A stretch of DNA of 32,775 nt from an uncultured Bacilli bacterium (GTDB lineage: Bacteria; Bacillota_I; Bacilli_A; RF39; UBA660): assembly GCA_910587725.1 (NCBI GenBank), contig CAJUNG010000015.1:1-32775 (forward strand), given 5' to 3'. Below the pieces are notes generated by a model. The model saw nothing but the letters and a program-made list of their open reading frames with translations, was not told the origin of the DNA and did not search any database. This document shows, one piece after another, positions 7,042 to 14,976 of the stretch; the stretch's first letter is position 1; each line of letters opens with the position of its first letter. The position numbers were made by a program, and so were the translations under genes.

Positions 7042-9408
7042 GTGAATTTGATGGATGATTTAGAAAAAAAGTTTCAAAAAAGACCGTATTGCTATTCTGT
7101 TGATGAATTGTTTCGTGCATTTAAAAAAAATAAAGCGACGTATTTTGAACTTATCGAATCTCTTTATCAGTTAGAGAAAAAGGGAATTATTTATTATGAT
7201 GAAATACATCAGATATATATGCGTGTATCCTTAACGTTTTACTTAGATTTTGGGGTGTTAAAGCTTTCTAAAAGAAATCAATACTACCTTGATTTGACTT
7301 TTGGAAATCGAATTATGATTCCGAAGGAATTTCTTCATCAAGCAAAAGTTGGGGATTGTGTATTTGTACAAAAAGAAAGTGCTAAAGATAAGGACCATAA
7401 AAAACGAATTACAGGAAAAGTTGTGCGTGTAGTAGCACCGATTTCTAATGATTATTCACAGAATTATTTTTATCAGGCAAAAATTGATAAAGACCATACT
7501 CGAAATCTTTGCTATTTTTTGAAAGACAATGAAAAAATTTTTATTCCCCAAAATTCCCTATCGAGTGCTTTTCCTGGAGATTTTGTCTCCCTTCAAATCC
7601 TAGAAGAAAGACAAGAGAAAAAAGTGATGCGAAAGGTAGAAGTGGTTTCTATTTTAAAACGGAAAAAAGAAGAACATCTTTTTACCTATCAAAATGGTCG
7701 TTGGATTTCTTTAGAAACTTCCTTTTTTCCCGTACGTCTTTTAAGTGATGAGGCTTCTTTTCAAGAAGGGGATACGGTTTTAGCAAAAGTTTCTTTGGTA
7801 CCGATTGATGGTGTATATGAATTAGAACTAGTTAGAAAACTCGATACGCAACCTTTACTTTCTTCTAAAATAGAAATGTTGGCATTAAAAAATGGGTTTT
7901 CTAACCTGCAGACTAAAGAAGAAATCGAAGGACTTTCATCGATTTCCTATCTTCTTCATCCATCATCATATGCGAAACGGCAAGACTTTCTTAACCATGT
8001 TACGTTAACTATCGACCCAGTCAATGCTAAAGATTTAGATGATGCCATTTCTATAGAAAAGTTTGAAAACTTTTATCGTCTGTATGTTCATATTGCGGAT
8101 GTTTCCCATTATGTAAAACCAGGAGATGCTCTGTTTTCTTCCGCAATCCAACGGGGAAATAGTGCGTATCTTCCTAATTTTGTCTTTCCGATGTTTGATA
8201 AAAAATTGTCTAATCACGTTTGTTCTTTAAATGAAAAACAGGAAAAGCTGGCGAAGACGGTGGTTATCGATATTGATTTTTTAGGAAATATTTTAGATTC
8301 TTCAGTATTTTTAAGTGTAATCCGCAATGATTATCAATTGTCTTATGATAAGGTAGATTCGCTTTTTATTTCTAATCCAACAAGTGAAGAGGAATATGTG
8401 CTTCAGCCCATTTTACGTATTATGGATGAATTGTCCTCTATTTTAGAAAGACGAAGGATGACTAGAGGTTTTTCCCCATTTTACGTTAAAAGTATTGAAT
8501 TTGAAGTGAATGAAGAAGGACAACCGATGCGAATCATCCAACCGACAAAAAGTCGAGCCCATTTGATGATTGAAAACTTTAGGTTGATTGCCAATGAAGC
8601 ATTAACTGACTATTGTTTTTGGTTAAACCTTCCATTGGTCTATAGAAATCATGAGCCACCGTCTTATGACCGCTTAAGAAATTTATCTTATGAACTTAAG
8701 AAGTATAGTGCGAGAATTAAACGTCTTTATCATTTAGAACAACCTAAAATTTTACAAAAAGTTTTGCTTTCTATTATGGAAAATAAGAACGAAGAAGAAA
8801 AAAATTATATTTCAGAAATCTTTTTATCCTCGATGAAAAGGGCTTATTATGGAGCAGAAAATAAAGGTCATTATGGACTTGCTCTAGATAAATATGCAAC
8901 ATTTACGTCTCCGATTAGAAAAGGTTCTGATTTAATTAACCATACTTTTTTAGAAGAGATGTTACTTTATGGGGATATTTCTAAATCTCAAGAAAAATTG
9001 CAAAAGGATTTGCCTAGAATTTGTGAACATTTATCCGAACGACAATTTGCTGCGGACGAATTAGAACGAGAAGTGAATTATTTATTGTTAAATGAATATG
9101 CGAATCATTATTTTTCTCAAGAAATGCAAGCTAGTATTGTATTTTTGACGGATGGAGAGATGTTTTTACAAACAGAATCTGGAATTTTCGGTTTCGTTTC
9201 CTTAGATTGTACATATTTTTATGACCGATGTTTGGGTACTGTGACCGATACAGTTCGTCATCTCACTTATTTTGTTGGTGATACAGTCACGGCAAGATTA
9301 GTATCGACAGACGATAAACGAAAGAAGATGAAATTTGCATTATGTCCAAGTATTCATCAAAATCATAACCAATCAAAAATATATCAAAAGAAAAAAGGAG
9401 AGAATTAA
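7042..9408 (+). CDS. rnr: Ribonuclease R (RNase II/R family exoribonuclease)
   Basis: A processive, hydrolytic 3'-5' exoribonuclease that degrades structured RNA in the cytoplasm. Order: N-terminal helical/winged region (~1-75), cold-shock-like domains (~80-240), RNB catalytic domain (~305-640) and a C-terminal S1 domain (~700-770) ending in a Lys-rich tail. The RNB active site reads IDPVNAKDLDDAI, with Asp325, Asp331, Asp333 and Asp334 as the metal ligands. The TSPIRKGSDLINH block (near residue 635) is also present, although Arg-Tyr-Xaa-Asp-Leu is more usual there. The product is 788 residues. The start is the GTG at 7042, five bases after AAGGGGGTG. It is three bases from thrS and shares the Thr T-box leader. 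In B. subtilis rnr is instead near smpB. Confidence 0.92.
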   Translation: MNLMDDLEKKFQKRPYCYSVDELFRAFKKNKATYFELIESLYQLEKKGIIYYDEIHQIYMRVSLTFYLDFGVLKLSKRNQYYLDLTFGNRIMIPKEFLHQAKVGDCVFVQKESAKDKDHKKRITGKVVRVVAPISNDYSQNYFYQAKIDKDHTRNLCYFLKDNEKIFIPQNSLSSAFPGDFVSLQILEERQEKKVMRKVEVVSILKRKKEEHLFTYQNGRWISLETSFFPVRLLSDEASFQEGDTVLAKVSLVPIDGVYELELVRKLDTQPLLSSKIEMLALKNGFSNLQTKEEIEGLSSISYLLHPSSYAKRQDFLNHVTLTIDPVNAKDLDDAISIEKFENFYRLYVHIADVSHYVKPGDALFSSAIQRGNSAYLPNFVFPMFDKKLSNHVCSLNEKQEKLAKTVVIDIDFLGNILDSSVFLSVIRNDYQLSYDKVDSLFISNPTSEEEYVLQPILRIMDELSSILERRRMTRGFSPFYVKSIEFEVNEEGQPMRIIQPTKSRAHLMIENFRLIANEALTDYCFWLNLPLVYRNHEPPSYDRLRNLSYELKKYSARIKRLYHLEQPKILQKVLLSIMENKNEEEKNYISEIFLSSMKRAYYGAENKGHYGLALDKYATFTSPIRKGSDLINHTFLEEMLLYGDISKSQEKLQKDLPRICEHLSERQFAADELEREVNYLLLNEYANHYFSQEMQASIVFLTDGEMFLQTESGIFGFVSLDCTYFYDRCLGTVTDTVRHLTYFVGDTVTARLVSTDDKRKKMKFALCPSIHQNHNQSKIYQKKKGEN

Positions 9409-9411
9409 AAA

Positions 9412-11148
9412 ATGAAAAATATTAAAGAAGAAGAAAGACTTAGTTTATTAAATCATAGTTGTGCACATTTATTAGCACAAGCAGTCAAACATTTATATCC
9501 GCATGCTTTGTTTTGGGTAGGTCCAGTAATCGAAGAGGGATTTTATTATGATATCGATTTAGGAGATGAAGTGTTAACCGAAGAGGATTTACCGAAAATA
9601 GAAAAAGAGATGAAGAAGCTTGCGAAAGATGGAAAACGTATTGTCAGACAGGAACTTAGTAAAGAAGAAGCTCTTTCTATGTTTCAAAATGACCCTTATA
9701 AATTAGATTTAATCGAGAGAATGGATGAGGAAAATCAAGTGATTTCTTGTTATACACAAGGAGATTTTACTGACCTTTGTCGTGGTCCACATGTGGATAC
9801 AGTAAAAGAACTTAAACATTTTAAACTACTAAAGGTCAGTGGAGCTTATTGGAAGGGAGATGCTAAAAATAAGGTTCTTCAACGGGTGTATGGGATTTGT
9901 TTCGATACAGAAGAAGAATTGAATGCACATTTAACCTTTTTAGAAGAAGCAAAGAAACGTGACCATAGAAAATTAGGAAGAGAACTTGATTTATTTATGA
10001 TTAGTGACTATGGTCCTGGATTTCCATTCTTTTTACCAAAAGGAATGATTCTACGTAATATTTTAGAAAATTTTTGGTATGAGGAACATACAAAAGAGGG
10101 ATATGAATTTATCAAAACCCCAATTATGTTAAGTCGTGAATTATGGGAAGTTTCTGGACATTGGGAGAATTATCGTGAAAATATGTATACTTCATCGATT
10201 GATGAAAAAGAGTTTGCAATTAAACCGATGAATTGTCCGGGAGGCATGCTCGTTTATAAAAATTCTCTTCATTCATATAAAGAACTTCCTATCCGTTGTG
10301 GAGAATTAGGTCAAGTTCACCGCCATGAGGCAAGTGGTGCGTTAAATGGACTTTTTAGAGTGCGTACATTTACTCAAGATGATGCGCACATCTTTATGAG
10401 AGAGGATCAGATTGAAGAGGAAATTATTCGCCTTATCTCTTTTATTGACCGGGTTTATCATATTTTTGGGTTAGAATACGATATCGAACTTTCTACAAGA
10501 CCAGAAGATAAATTTATTGGAACGATTGAATCTTGGAATAAAAATGAAGCAATTTTGCAAGAAGCTTGTCATAAAGCGGGTAGAGATTGTAAAATTAATC
10601 CAGGGGATGGGGCTTTTTATGGACCTAAATTAGATTTTCATATTCGCGATTCTTTAGGTAGAGTATGGCAATGTGGTACGATTCAGTTAGATTCTAATTT
10701 ACCAGAGAGATTTGATTTAACTTATGTAGATAAAGATGGTACAAAGAAACGTCCAATTATGTTACATCGCGTAATTTTTGGTTCAATTGAACGATTTATT
10801 GGAATTTTAATTGAACATTATGCGGGGGCTTTTCCTCTTTGGTTATCTCCTGTACAAGTGAATGTTATCCCTGTTAATGTGGAATATCATTTAGATTATG
10901 CGAAAGAAGTTTATTCTTCTTTAAAAGCATTAGGATTTCGTGTAGAACTAGATGAGAGAAATGAGAAACTTGGGTATAAGATGCGGGATGCCAATATGAA
11001 AAAAGTACCTATTTCTTTAATTCTTGGTGCGAAAGAACAAGAAGAGGGAACCATCAGCTATCGTATGCGTGGTAGTGAAGAGACCGTTACGGTATCAAAG
11101 GATGAATTTATTCACTTTTTACAAGAACAAGTACTTGCTAAAAAATAG
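9412..11148 (+). CDS. thrS: Threonine--tRNA ligase lacking the TGS domain
   Basis: A class II synthetase that charges tRNA-Thr in the cytoplasm. The protein is 578 residues, about 65 shorter than the usual ~640. It starts directly in the editing domain: His15-xxx-His19 and Cys123 with His127 (CRGPH) are the editing ligands. The catalytic core follows with MNCPGGM (zinc Cys), motif 2 (HRHEASGALNGLFRVR) and motif 3 (LHRVIFGSIERF). The anticodon-binding domain is at ~475-578. The N-terminal TGS domain is absent, and no in-frame upstream start could supply it because rnr ends three bases before. The ribosome binding site AAAGGAGAG precedes ATG 9412. A few mollicute ThrRS are known to be similarly short. 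Confidence 0.95.
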   Translation: MKNIKEEERLSLLNHSCAHLLAQAVKHLYPHALFWVGPVIEEGFYYDIDLGDEVLTEEDLPKIEKEMKKLAKDGKRIVRQELSKEEALSMFQNDPYKLDLIERMDEENQVISCYTQGDFTDLCRGPHVDTVKELKHFKLLKVSGAYWKGDAKNKVLQRVYGICFDTEEELNAHLTFLEEAKKRDHRKLGRELDLFMISDYGPGFPFFLPKGMILRNILENFWYEEHTKEGYEFIKTPIMLSRELWEVSGHWENYRENMYTSSIDEKEFAIKPMNCPGGMLVYKNSLHSYKELPIRCGELGQVHRHEASGALNGLFRVRTFTQDDAHIFMREDQIEEEIIRLISFIDRVYHIFGLEYDIELSTRPEDKFIGTIESWNKNEAILQEACHKAGRDCKINPGDGAFYGPKLDFHIRDSLGRVWQCGTIQLDSNLPERFDLTYVDKDGTKKRPIMLHRVIFGSIERFIGILIEHYAGAFPLWLSPVQVNVIPVNVEYHLDYAKEVYSSLKALGFRVELDERNEKLGYKMRDANMKKVPISLILGAKEQEEGTISYRMRGSEETVTVSKDEFIHFLQEQVLAKK

Positions 11149-11152
11149 TTTG

Positions 11153-11178
11153 AGGAGCCATGTGTCGGCTCTTTTTTA
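11153..11178 (+). terminator. Terminator after thrS
   Basis: GAGCC (11155-11159) pairs with GGCTC (11167-11171), extended by weaker pairs, and is followed by six T. Confidence 0.75.
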
Positions 11179-11215
11179 GTTGACTTTTACTTTACAGAAA
11201 TCGTTCTTTTTTCTT

Positions 11216-11244
11216 TTGCTATTTGTGTTTTTCGATGATATAAT
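11216..11244 (+). promoter_or_regulatory. Promoter of prsW-dedA-yutH
   Basis: TTGCTA (11216-11221), 17 bases, TATAAT (11239-11244), with TGA before the -10 box. Confidence 0.8.
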
Positions 11245-11269
11245 TTTTTTATTGTAGGAGGATAAATTC

Positions 11270-11956
11270 ATGAAGTTGATGCTTTTATATTTAGCGATTT
11301 TACCTAGTATTCTTTTAGGTTTTTATATTTATCACAAAGATAAAGTCGAGAAAGAACCGACCTCTCTTTTGACCAAAACATTTATTTCTGGTGCTTTATC
11401 TGGTGTAATGGTGATTGCTATTTCTTATTTTTATCATATTTTTCAGTATCAATATGATACTCCACTAAAAACTTTGTATTATTCTTTTGTCTTAGTTGCA
11501 TTTATCGAGGAACTAGCAAAATTTTTAATGTTCTATCTTGTTTGTTATAAAAGACGGGAGTTTAATTATCAATATGATGGGGTGGTTTACTCTTGTTTTT
11601 TAGCTTTAGGTTTTGCGACCCTTGAAAATATTTTATATGTCTTTGCTTTACAAGATTTTTTTACTGTGGTTTACCGAGGGATTTTAACGGTTCCTGCCCA
11701 TGTATTCTTTGCTATTTTTATGGGATATTATTTTGGTATCGCAAGACATTATCGTCGTTATCATTCTCCTAGAAAAGAAAGAAAGTTTTTACTTTATTCA
11801 CTTTTTGGCCCAGTTCTCTTACATGGATTTTTTGATTATGCCCTTCTTTCTAAGAGTAATTTAGGACTTATCTTTTTTCTTATCTTTATTTTTGTTTTGT
11901 ATATTACCTCTTTTCAAAAGGTACGTCGTGCATCGAGGGAAGATAAACATATTTAG
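11270..11956 (+). CDS. prsW: PrsW-family intramembrane metalloprotease
   Basis: A polytopic membrane protein of the PrsW/CPBP-like family. In B. subtilis PrsW makes the site-1 cut of the anti-sigma factor RsiW. Motifs seen: EELAK with Glu80, Glu81 and Lys84, the YDGVVY...GFATLENILY block, PAHVFFAIFMGYYFG, and LLHGFFDY near the C-terminus, which together supply the conserved Glu and His residues. There are about seven hydrophobic segments. At 228 residues it matches the family length. AGGAGG lies upstream of ATG 11270. No RsiW-like anti-sigma factor is encoded in this window, so the substrate is open. Confidence 0.87.
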   Translation: MKLMLLYLAILPSILLGFYIYHKDKVEKEPTSLLTKTFISGALSGVMVIAISYFYHIFQYQYDTPLKTLYYSFVLVAFIEELAKFLMFYLVCYKRREFNYQYDGVVYSCFLALGFATLENILYVFALQDFFTVVYRGILTVPAHVFFAIFMGYYFGIARHYRRYHSPRKERKFLLYSLFGPVLLHGFFDYALLSKSNLGLIFFLIFIFVLYITSFQKVRRASREDKHI

Positions 11957-11994
11957 TCCCCCTTTCCCATAGACTTCTAGTAAGAGGTGTTCCT

Positions 11995-12591
11995 ATGGAG
12001 TTAATTACAAATTTAATGCAAGAATATGGTTATTTTGGTATGTTTTTCTTAATGGTTTTAGAAGCCGTTGTGATTATTATCCCTAGTGAGGCAATTTTAG
12101 CAACAGGAGGAATTTTAGCTTCTTCTGGTATTTTTTCCTTTTGGGGTGCTTTTTTTATTGGCCTTTTAGGTAGTGTGTTTTGTGCAATTGCCATTTATTT
12201 TATGGGCTATTTTGGTGGACGCGAATTTATTAAACGATACGGTAAATACTTTTTTATGAAAGAGGAGGATTTAGAAAAGTCAGATAGTTGGTTTTCGCGA
12301 TATGGAATGTTTGGTGCATTGATTGGCAGGAATTTCCCTATTATTCGCACATTGATTTCTCTTCCTATTGGGATTATGCATCTTTCTTTTTGGAAATTTT
12401 TATTGTTTACAACGATTGGCAGTATCCCTTGGACATTTGCTTTTGTTTATGTAGGTTTTACTCTAGGAAATAATTGGGTCGTACTTAGTCAATATGTTGC
12501 ACAATTTAAAACACCGATTCGTCTTTTACTTCTTTTTTTCATTCTTCGTTTTTTTATTAAAAAGTGGCGAGAAAAATCCTCTCTGGCATAG
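11995..12591 (+). CDS. DedA-family membrane protein
   Basis: An integral membrane protein of the DedA/VTT superfamily. Some members are now known to move undecaprenyl phosphate or phospholipids across the membrane, but the exact role here cannot be told. Family marks: the N-terminal re-entrant segment with EAVVIIIPSEAIL, a Gly-rich stretch (GLLGSVFCAI), and GRNFPIIRTLISLPIGIMHLSFWKF, in which the conserved Arg residues lie. The product is 198 residues, typical. The ATG follows AAGAGGTG by five bases. It lies 38 bases after prsW without a terminator, so co-transcription is likely. Confidence 0.88.
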   Translation: MELITNLMQEYGYFGMFFLMVLEAVVIIIPSEAILATGGILASSGIFSFWGAFFIGLLGSVFCAIAIYFMGYFGGREFIKRYGKYFFMKEEDLEKSDSWFSRYGMFGALIGRNFPIIRTLISLPIGIMHLSFWKFLLFTTIGSIPWTFAFVYVGFTLGNNWVVLSQYVAQFKTPIRLLLLFFILRFFIKKWREKSSLA

Positions 12592-12612
12592 AAAAAATTT
12601 CTACTGCATAAA

Positions 12613-13545
12613 ATGGTGGTAAGGGGAGGTGGGTTTATTAAAAACGTCATTAATTATTACTATCAGATGAATTTAGAAAATATCCACCTTGTTCGTGGCG
12701 TATATCATTTTACTTATCTTAATCAATCTTATTTATTTTTTCCTGTCTTTCAGGATGCTCCTTCGATTTTGGCGCTTTCTTCCTTCTTAAAGAAAAACTT
12801 TGATGCCCAATCTTTTTATCATAAAATTATTTTTACTAAAGAGGGAAATCCTTATCTTTTTTTAGATAATCGACTTTATGTTCTTTTGGTGGTCTCTCCA
12901 GTAGTGAATGACCAAATTAGTTTTTATGATATTAAATATTATCCTGTTTTTGAAAAAAACACCGCGTTAGTTCGTTTTCCCTGGCAGAACTTTTGGATTC
13001 AAAAGTGTGATTATTTTGAGAATTTTTTGTTTCATCTAGAACGGAGGTTTTCTAAGATATTACCGATTTGTTATTATTTTTTAGGGATGGCTGAAAATGC
13101 CATTCAGTATGTTCAATCTGCATCGACGAGAAGAAAAGATGAGCGAGATTCTTTTGTCGTTTCACACCGGAGAATTGATGTTCGAATGAGTGTGGTTGAT
13201 TTTTATAATCCTTTTACGATTGTGATTGACCATCCGGCTCGAGATATTTCGGAGTATTTAAAGTCATCCTTTTTTCATGGGGATTACTCATTTTTAGAAA
13301 TTGAGGATTATCTAAATTCTATCCATTTTTCAGATTATGGGTATTCTTTACTTTTTGGTAGATTAATGTATCCAAGTTTTTTCTTCGATTGTTGTGACCA
13401 TGTGTTAGATGCGGAAAAAATTGATGATGTTGAGATATTGAAACTATCTTCTCGAATGGAAGAGTATCGGATATTTTTAAAACAGATTTATTTTATGATT
13501 CGAAAGAGGAGTGATATAGAAGAAGTCAGATGGATTACTAGATAA
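12613..13545 (+). CDS. yutH: YutH-like spore coat-associated protein
   Basis: This resembles YutH, a spore-coat-associated member of the CotS/APH kinase-like fold. The strongest marks are YYFLGMAENAIQYVQ near residues 155-169, NPFTIVIDHPARDISEYL (~200-217) and LLFGRLMYPSFFFDCC in the C-terminal third. B. subtilis YutH has closely similar stretches. I see no convincing kinase catalytic loop, as in YutH. The adjacent NifU-like gene matches the yutH/yutI neighbourhood of B. subtilis. The first ATG (12613) has no ribosome binding site. The excellent site GGAGG (12625-12629) lies inside the frame, seven bases before an ATT at 12637, which may be the true start (302 residues). Confidence 0.78.
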   Translation: MVVRGGGFIKNVINYYYQMNLENIHLVRGVYHFTYLNQSYLFFPVFQDAPSILALSSFLKKNFDAQSFYHKIIFTKEGNPYLFLDNRLYVLLVVSPVVNDQISFYDIKYYPVFEKNTALVRFPWQNFWIQKCDYFENFLFHLERRFSKILPICYYFLGMAENAIQYVQSASTRRKDERDSFVVSHRRIDVRMSVVDFYNPFTIVIDHPARDISEYLKSSFFHGDYSFLEIEDYLNSIHFSDYGYSLLFGRLMYPSFFFDCCDHVLDAEKIDDVEILKLSSRMEEYRIFLKQIYFMIRKRSDIEEVRWITR

Positions 13546-13549
13546 AAAA

Positions 13550-13582
13550 ACTATGATAAGTCTTTTCTTATCATAGTCTTTA
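13550..13582. terminator. Bidirectional terminator between yutH and the NifU-like gene
   Basis: ACTATGATAAG (13550-13560) pairs perfectly with CTTATCATAGT (13567-13577) around six bases. The A run on the left gives a good T run for leftward transcription; the right side is weaker. Confidence 0.8.
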
Positions 13583-13810
13583 TTCTACATTTCTTACTTC
13601 TAGTACCTCAGGAATTTCACTTGTTAGTGCAAGTTCAATTCCATCTTTTAAGGTTACATCCATCATTGGGCAACCTTGGCAATGTCCGAGAAGTCTTACA
13701 TAGCAGATACCTTCTTCAAATTTGACAAATTCGATATTTCCACCATCACTGATTAAGAATGGTCTTAGTTTATCAATGACAGCAATAATTTTTGTTTCTA
13801 TATTTTCCAT
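13580..13810 (-). CDS. yutI: NifU-like iron-sulfur scaffold (YutI type)
   Basis: A 76-residue stand-alone NifU C-terminal domain that can carry and deliver an Fe-S cluster. FLISDGGNIEFV is the family's N-terminal signature, and the cluster-binding CxxC is Cys44 and Cys47 in GHCQGCPM. I chose ATG 13810 because AGGTGA is five bases upstream; an earlier in-frame GTG at 13819 overlaps that site. It is monocistronic and convergent with yutH. MiaB in this window is one Fe-S client that such scaffolds can serve, but a direct link is inference. Confidence 0.9.
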   Translation of the reverse strand: MENIETKIIAVIDKLRPFLISDGGNIEFVKFEEGICYVRLLGHCQGCPMMDVTLKDGIELALTSEIPEVLEVRNVE

Positions 13811-13867
13811 TTCTTTCACCTATCGTTAATGGTAAAACATTTTTAAATTTTTGTATAGATAAAACTT

Positions 13868-14116
13868 ATGTTTTATAAAGGAAATCCTACATACAAAAAC
13901 TTTGATGGAAGAAAAGATTAAAAAAATCAATTATCTTTAGATGAGTTAAGTAAAATTAGTGGCAAATCGTTTTGCGAATGAGAAAGACTTTATAGACAAG
14001 ATAAAAATTATGATGATAACTGTTGGTGGTCGGACTTTGCTAGCGATAAATTCATTTCCTTTCCTTTTGTTAAAATTACTTTGTTTCATTTATCCTTTTT
14101 GTATAATATTTTCTAA
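13868..14116 (+). pseudogene. Decayed open frame with two in-frame stops
   Basis: From the ATG at 13868 one frame reads to TAA at 14114-14116 with only two interruptions, TAA at 13919 and TGA at 13979. The translated pieces look protein-like (MFYKGNPTYKNFDGRKD, LSLDELSKISGKSFCE, ERLYRQDKNYDDNCWW) and the middle faintly recalls a helix-turn-helix. No ribosome binding site or promoter is evident. This is the only content I see in 13820-14160, apart from a short palindrome (ATAAAAC/GTTTTAT, 13859-13876). It is probably a gene remnant. Chance cannot be excluded. Confidence 0.3.
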
Positions 14117-14163
14117 AACTTACCAATATCTTATTAGAGAGAGGTTACTATTCGTTAAATGGT

Positions 14164-14192
14164 TTGACAAATAAAAAAACATCTGTTAGAAT
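14164..14192 (+). promoter_or_regulatory. Promoter of the ankyrin-repeat gene
   Basis: TTGACA (14164-14169), 17 bases, TAGAAT (14187-14192), with TGT before the -10 box. Confidence 0.8.
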
Positions 14193-14231
14193 AGTGACTT
14201 GTCCTTAAAAGAAAGGCAAGAGGTGTAATTT

Positions 14232-14921
14232 ATGTTTTATGATGAAGCAGTAGCACAGATGCAAGTTGCGGAGGAACCTTCCCTGGTATTTGAACTGTTA
14301 AAAGAAGGACATACCGCGTTTGTTGATGAGCTTCTATCAAAAAAATGTGTTTCTATGAATGTAGAAGATGAAGTAGGAGATAGCTTATTGATGAAATTAC
14401 TTCGTATGGGAGAATATAAAATTGTACTTAAATATATGAATGACGATACGACAGACATTAATCATCAAAATCATGATGGCGATACTTTTGCTCATGTGCT
14501 TGCAGGAATTCATTATGTTCAAGTAGTGGATATTATTAATAAACTGAAGAAAAATAAAAACTATATTCCAAATATTAAAAATAATAAAGGAGAAACCATT
14601 TTAGATAAATCTATCAATGATAAATATATCTATACCACAGTAAAAATATTAGAAGACAAGAGATTTGATAATATTGATATTTTATCTTTTAAGAGTATGT
14701 ATGATGCATATATTAAAAATCGGGATTATGGAAAATATGCCCGTCTTACTAATTTTGATATGATTTTAGAAAATTTGAATAAAAAAGAGTTACTTCCGCG
14801 GATGGAAGTGTTGGTATCGACGATTAAAAATAATTATGAACTCATTAAAAATGAATTAATTAAGGACAATCTAAAAAAATTAGATCAAATCATCGATACT
14901 TGTTTAGTGGAGAGCATTTAA
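14232..14921 (+). CDS. Ankyrin-repeat-like protein
   Basis: A 229-residue soluble protein with no signal peptide or membrane segment. Residues ~20-125 contain two to three degenerate ankyrin-like repeats: VEDEVGDSLLMKLLRMGEYKIVLKYM, INHQNHDGDTFAHVLAGIHYVQVVDII and IKNNKGETILDKSI, each with the typical D-G-D/N-K-G turn before a helix pair. The C-terminal ~90 residues are helical and charged with no recognised motif. It has its own promoter and a terminator overlapping its stop codon, so it is monocistronic. Ankyrin repeats bind proteins; the partner is unknown. Confidence 0.7.
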   Translation: MFYDEAVAQMQVAEEPSLVFELLKEGHTAFVDELLSKKCVSMNVEDEVGDSLLMKLLRMGEYKIVLKYMNDDTTDINHQNHDGDTFAHVLAGIHYVQVVDIINKLKKNKNYIPNIKNNKGETILDKSINDKYIYTTVKILEDKRFDNIDILSFKSMYDAYIKNRDYGKYARLTNFDMILENLNKKELLPRMEVLVSTIKNNYELIKNELIKDNLKKLDQIIDTCLVESI

Positions 14922-14936
14922 TGCTTTCTTTTTCTT
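14913..14936 (+). terminator. Terminator after the ankyrin-repeat gene
   Basis: AGCAT (14913-14917) and ATGCT (14921-14925) form a short stem whose loop and 3' arm include the stop codon, followed by a T-rich tract. Confidence 0.55.
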
Positions 14937-14976
14937 ATGATTTACGATATAATGTTTTAAGAAATGGGGTAAGTTT

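Noticed and set aside
13220..13340. HGDYSF in the YutH-like protein as a kinase catalytic loop.
   Set aside because: The surrounding residues lack the Asn and DxD/DFG elements of APH-type kinases, and YutH homologues do not conserve it. I regard it as coincidence.
13959..14174. A 71-codon rightward frame beginning at GTG 13959.
   Set aside because: No ribosome binding site, hydrophobic low-complexity product, and it is out of frame with the more protein-like relic in the same place.
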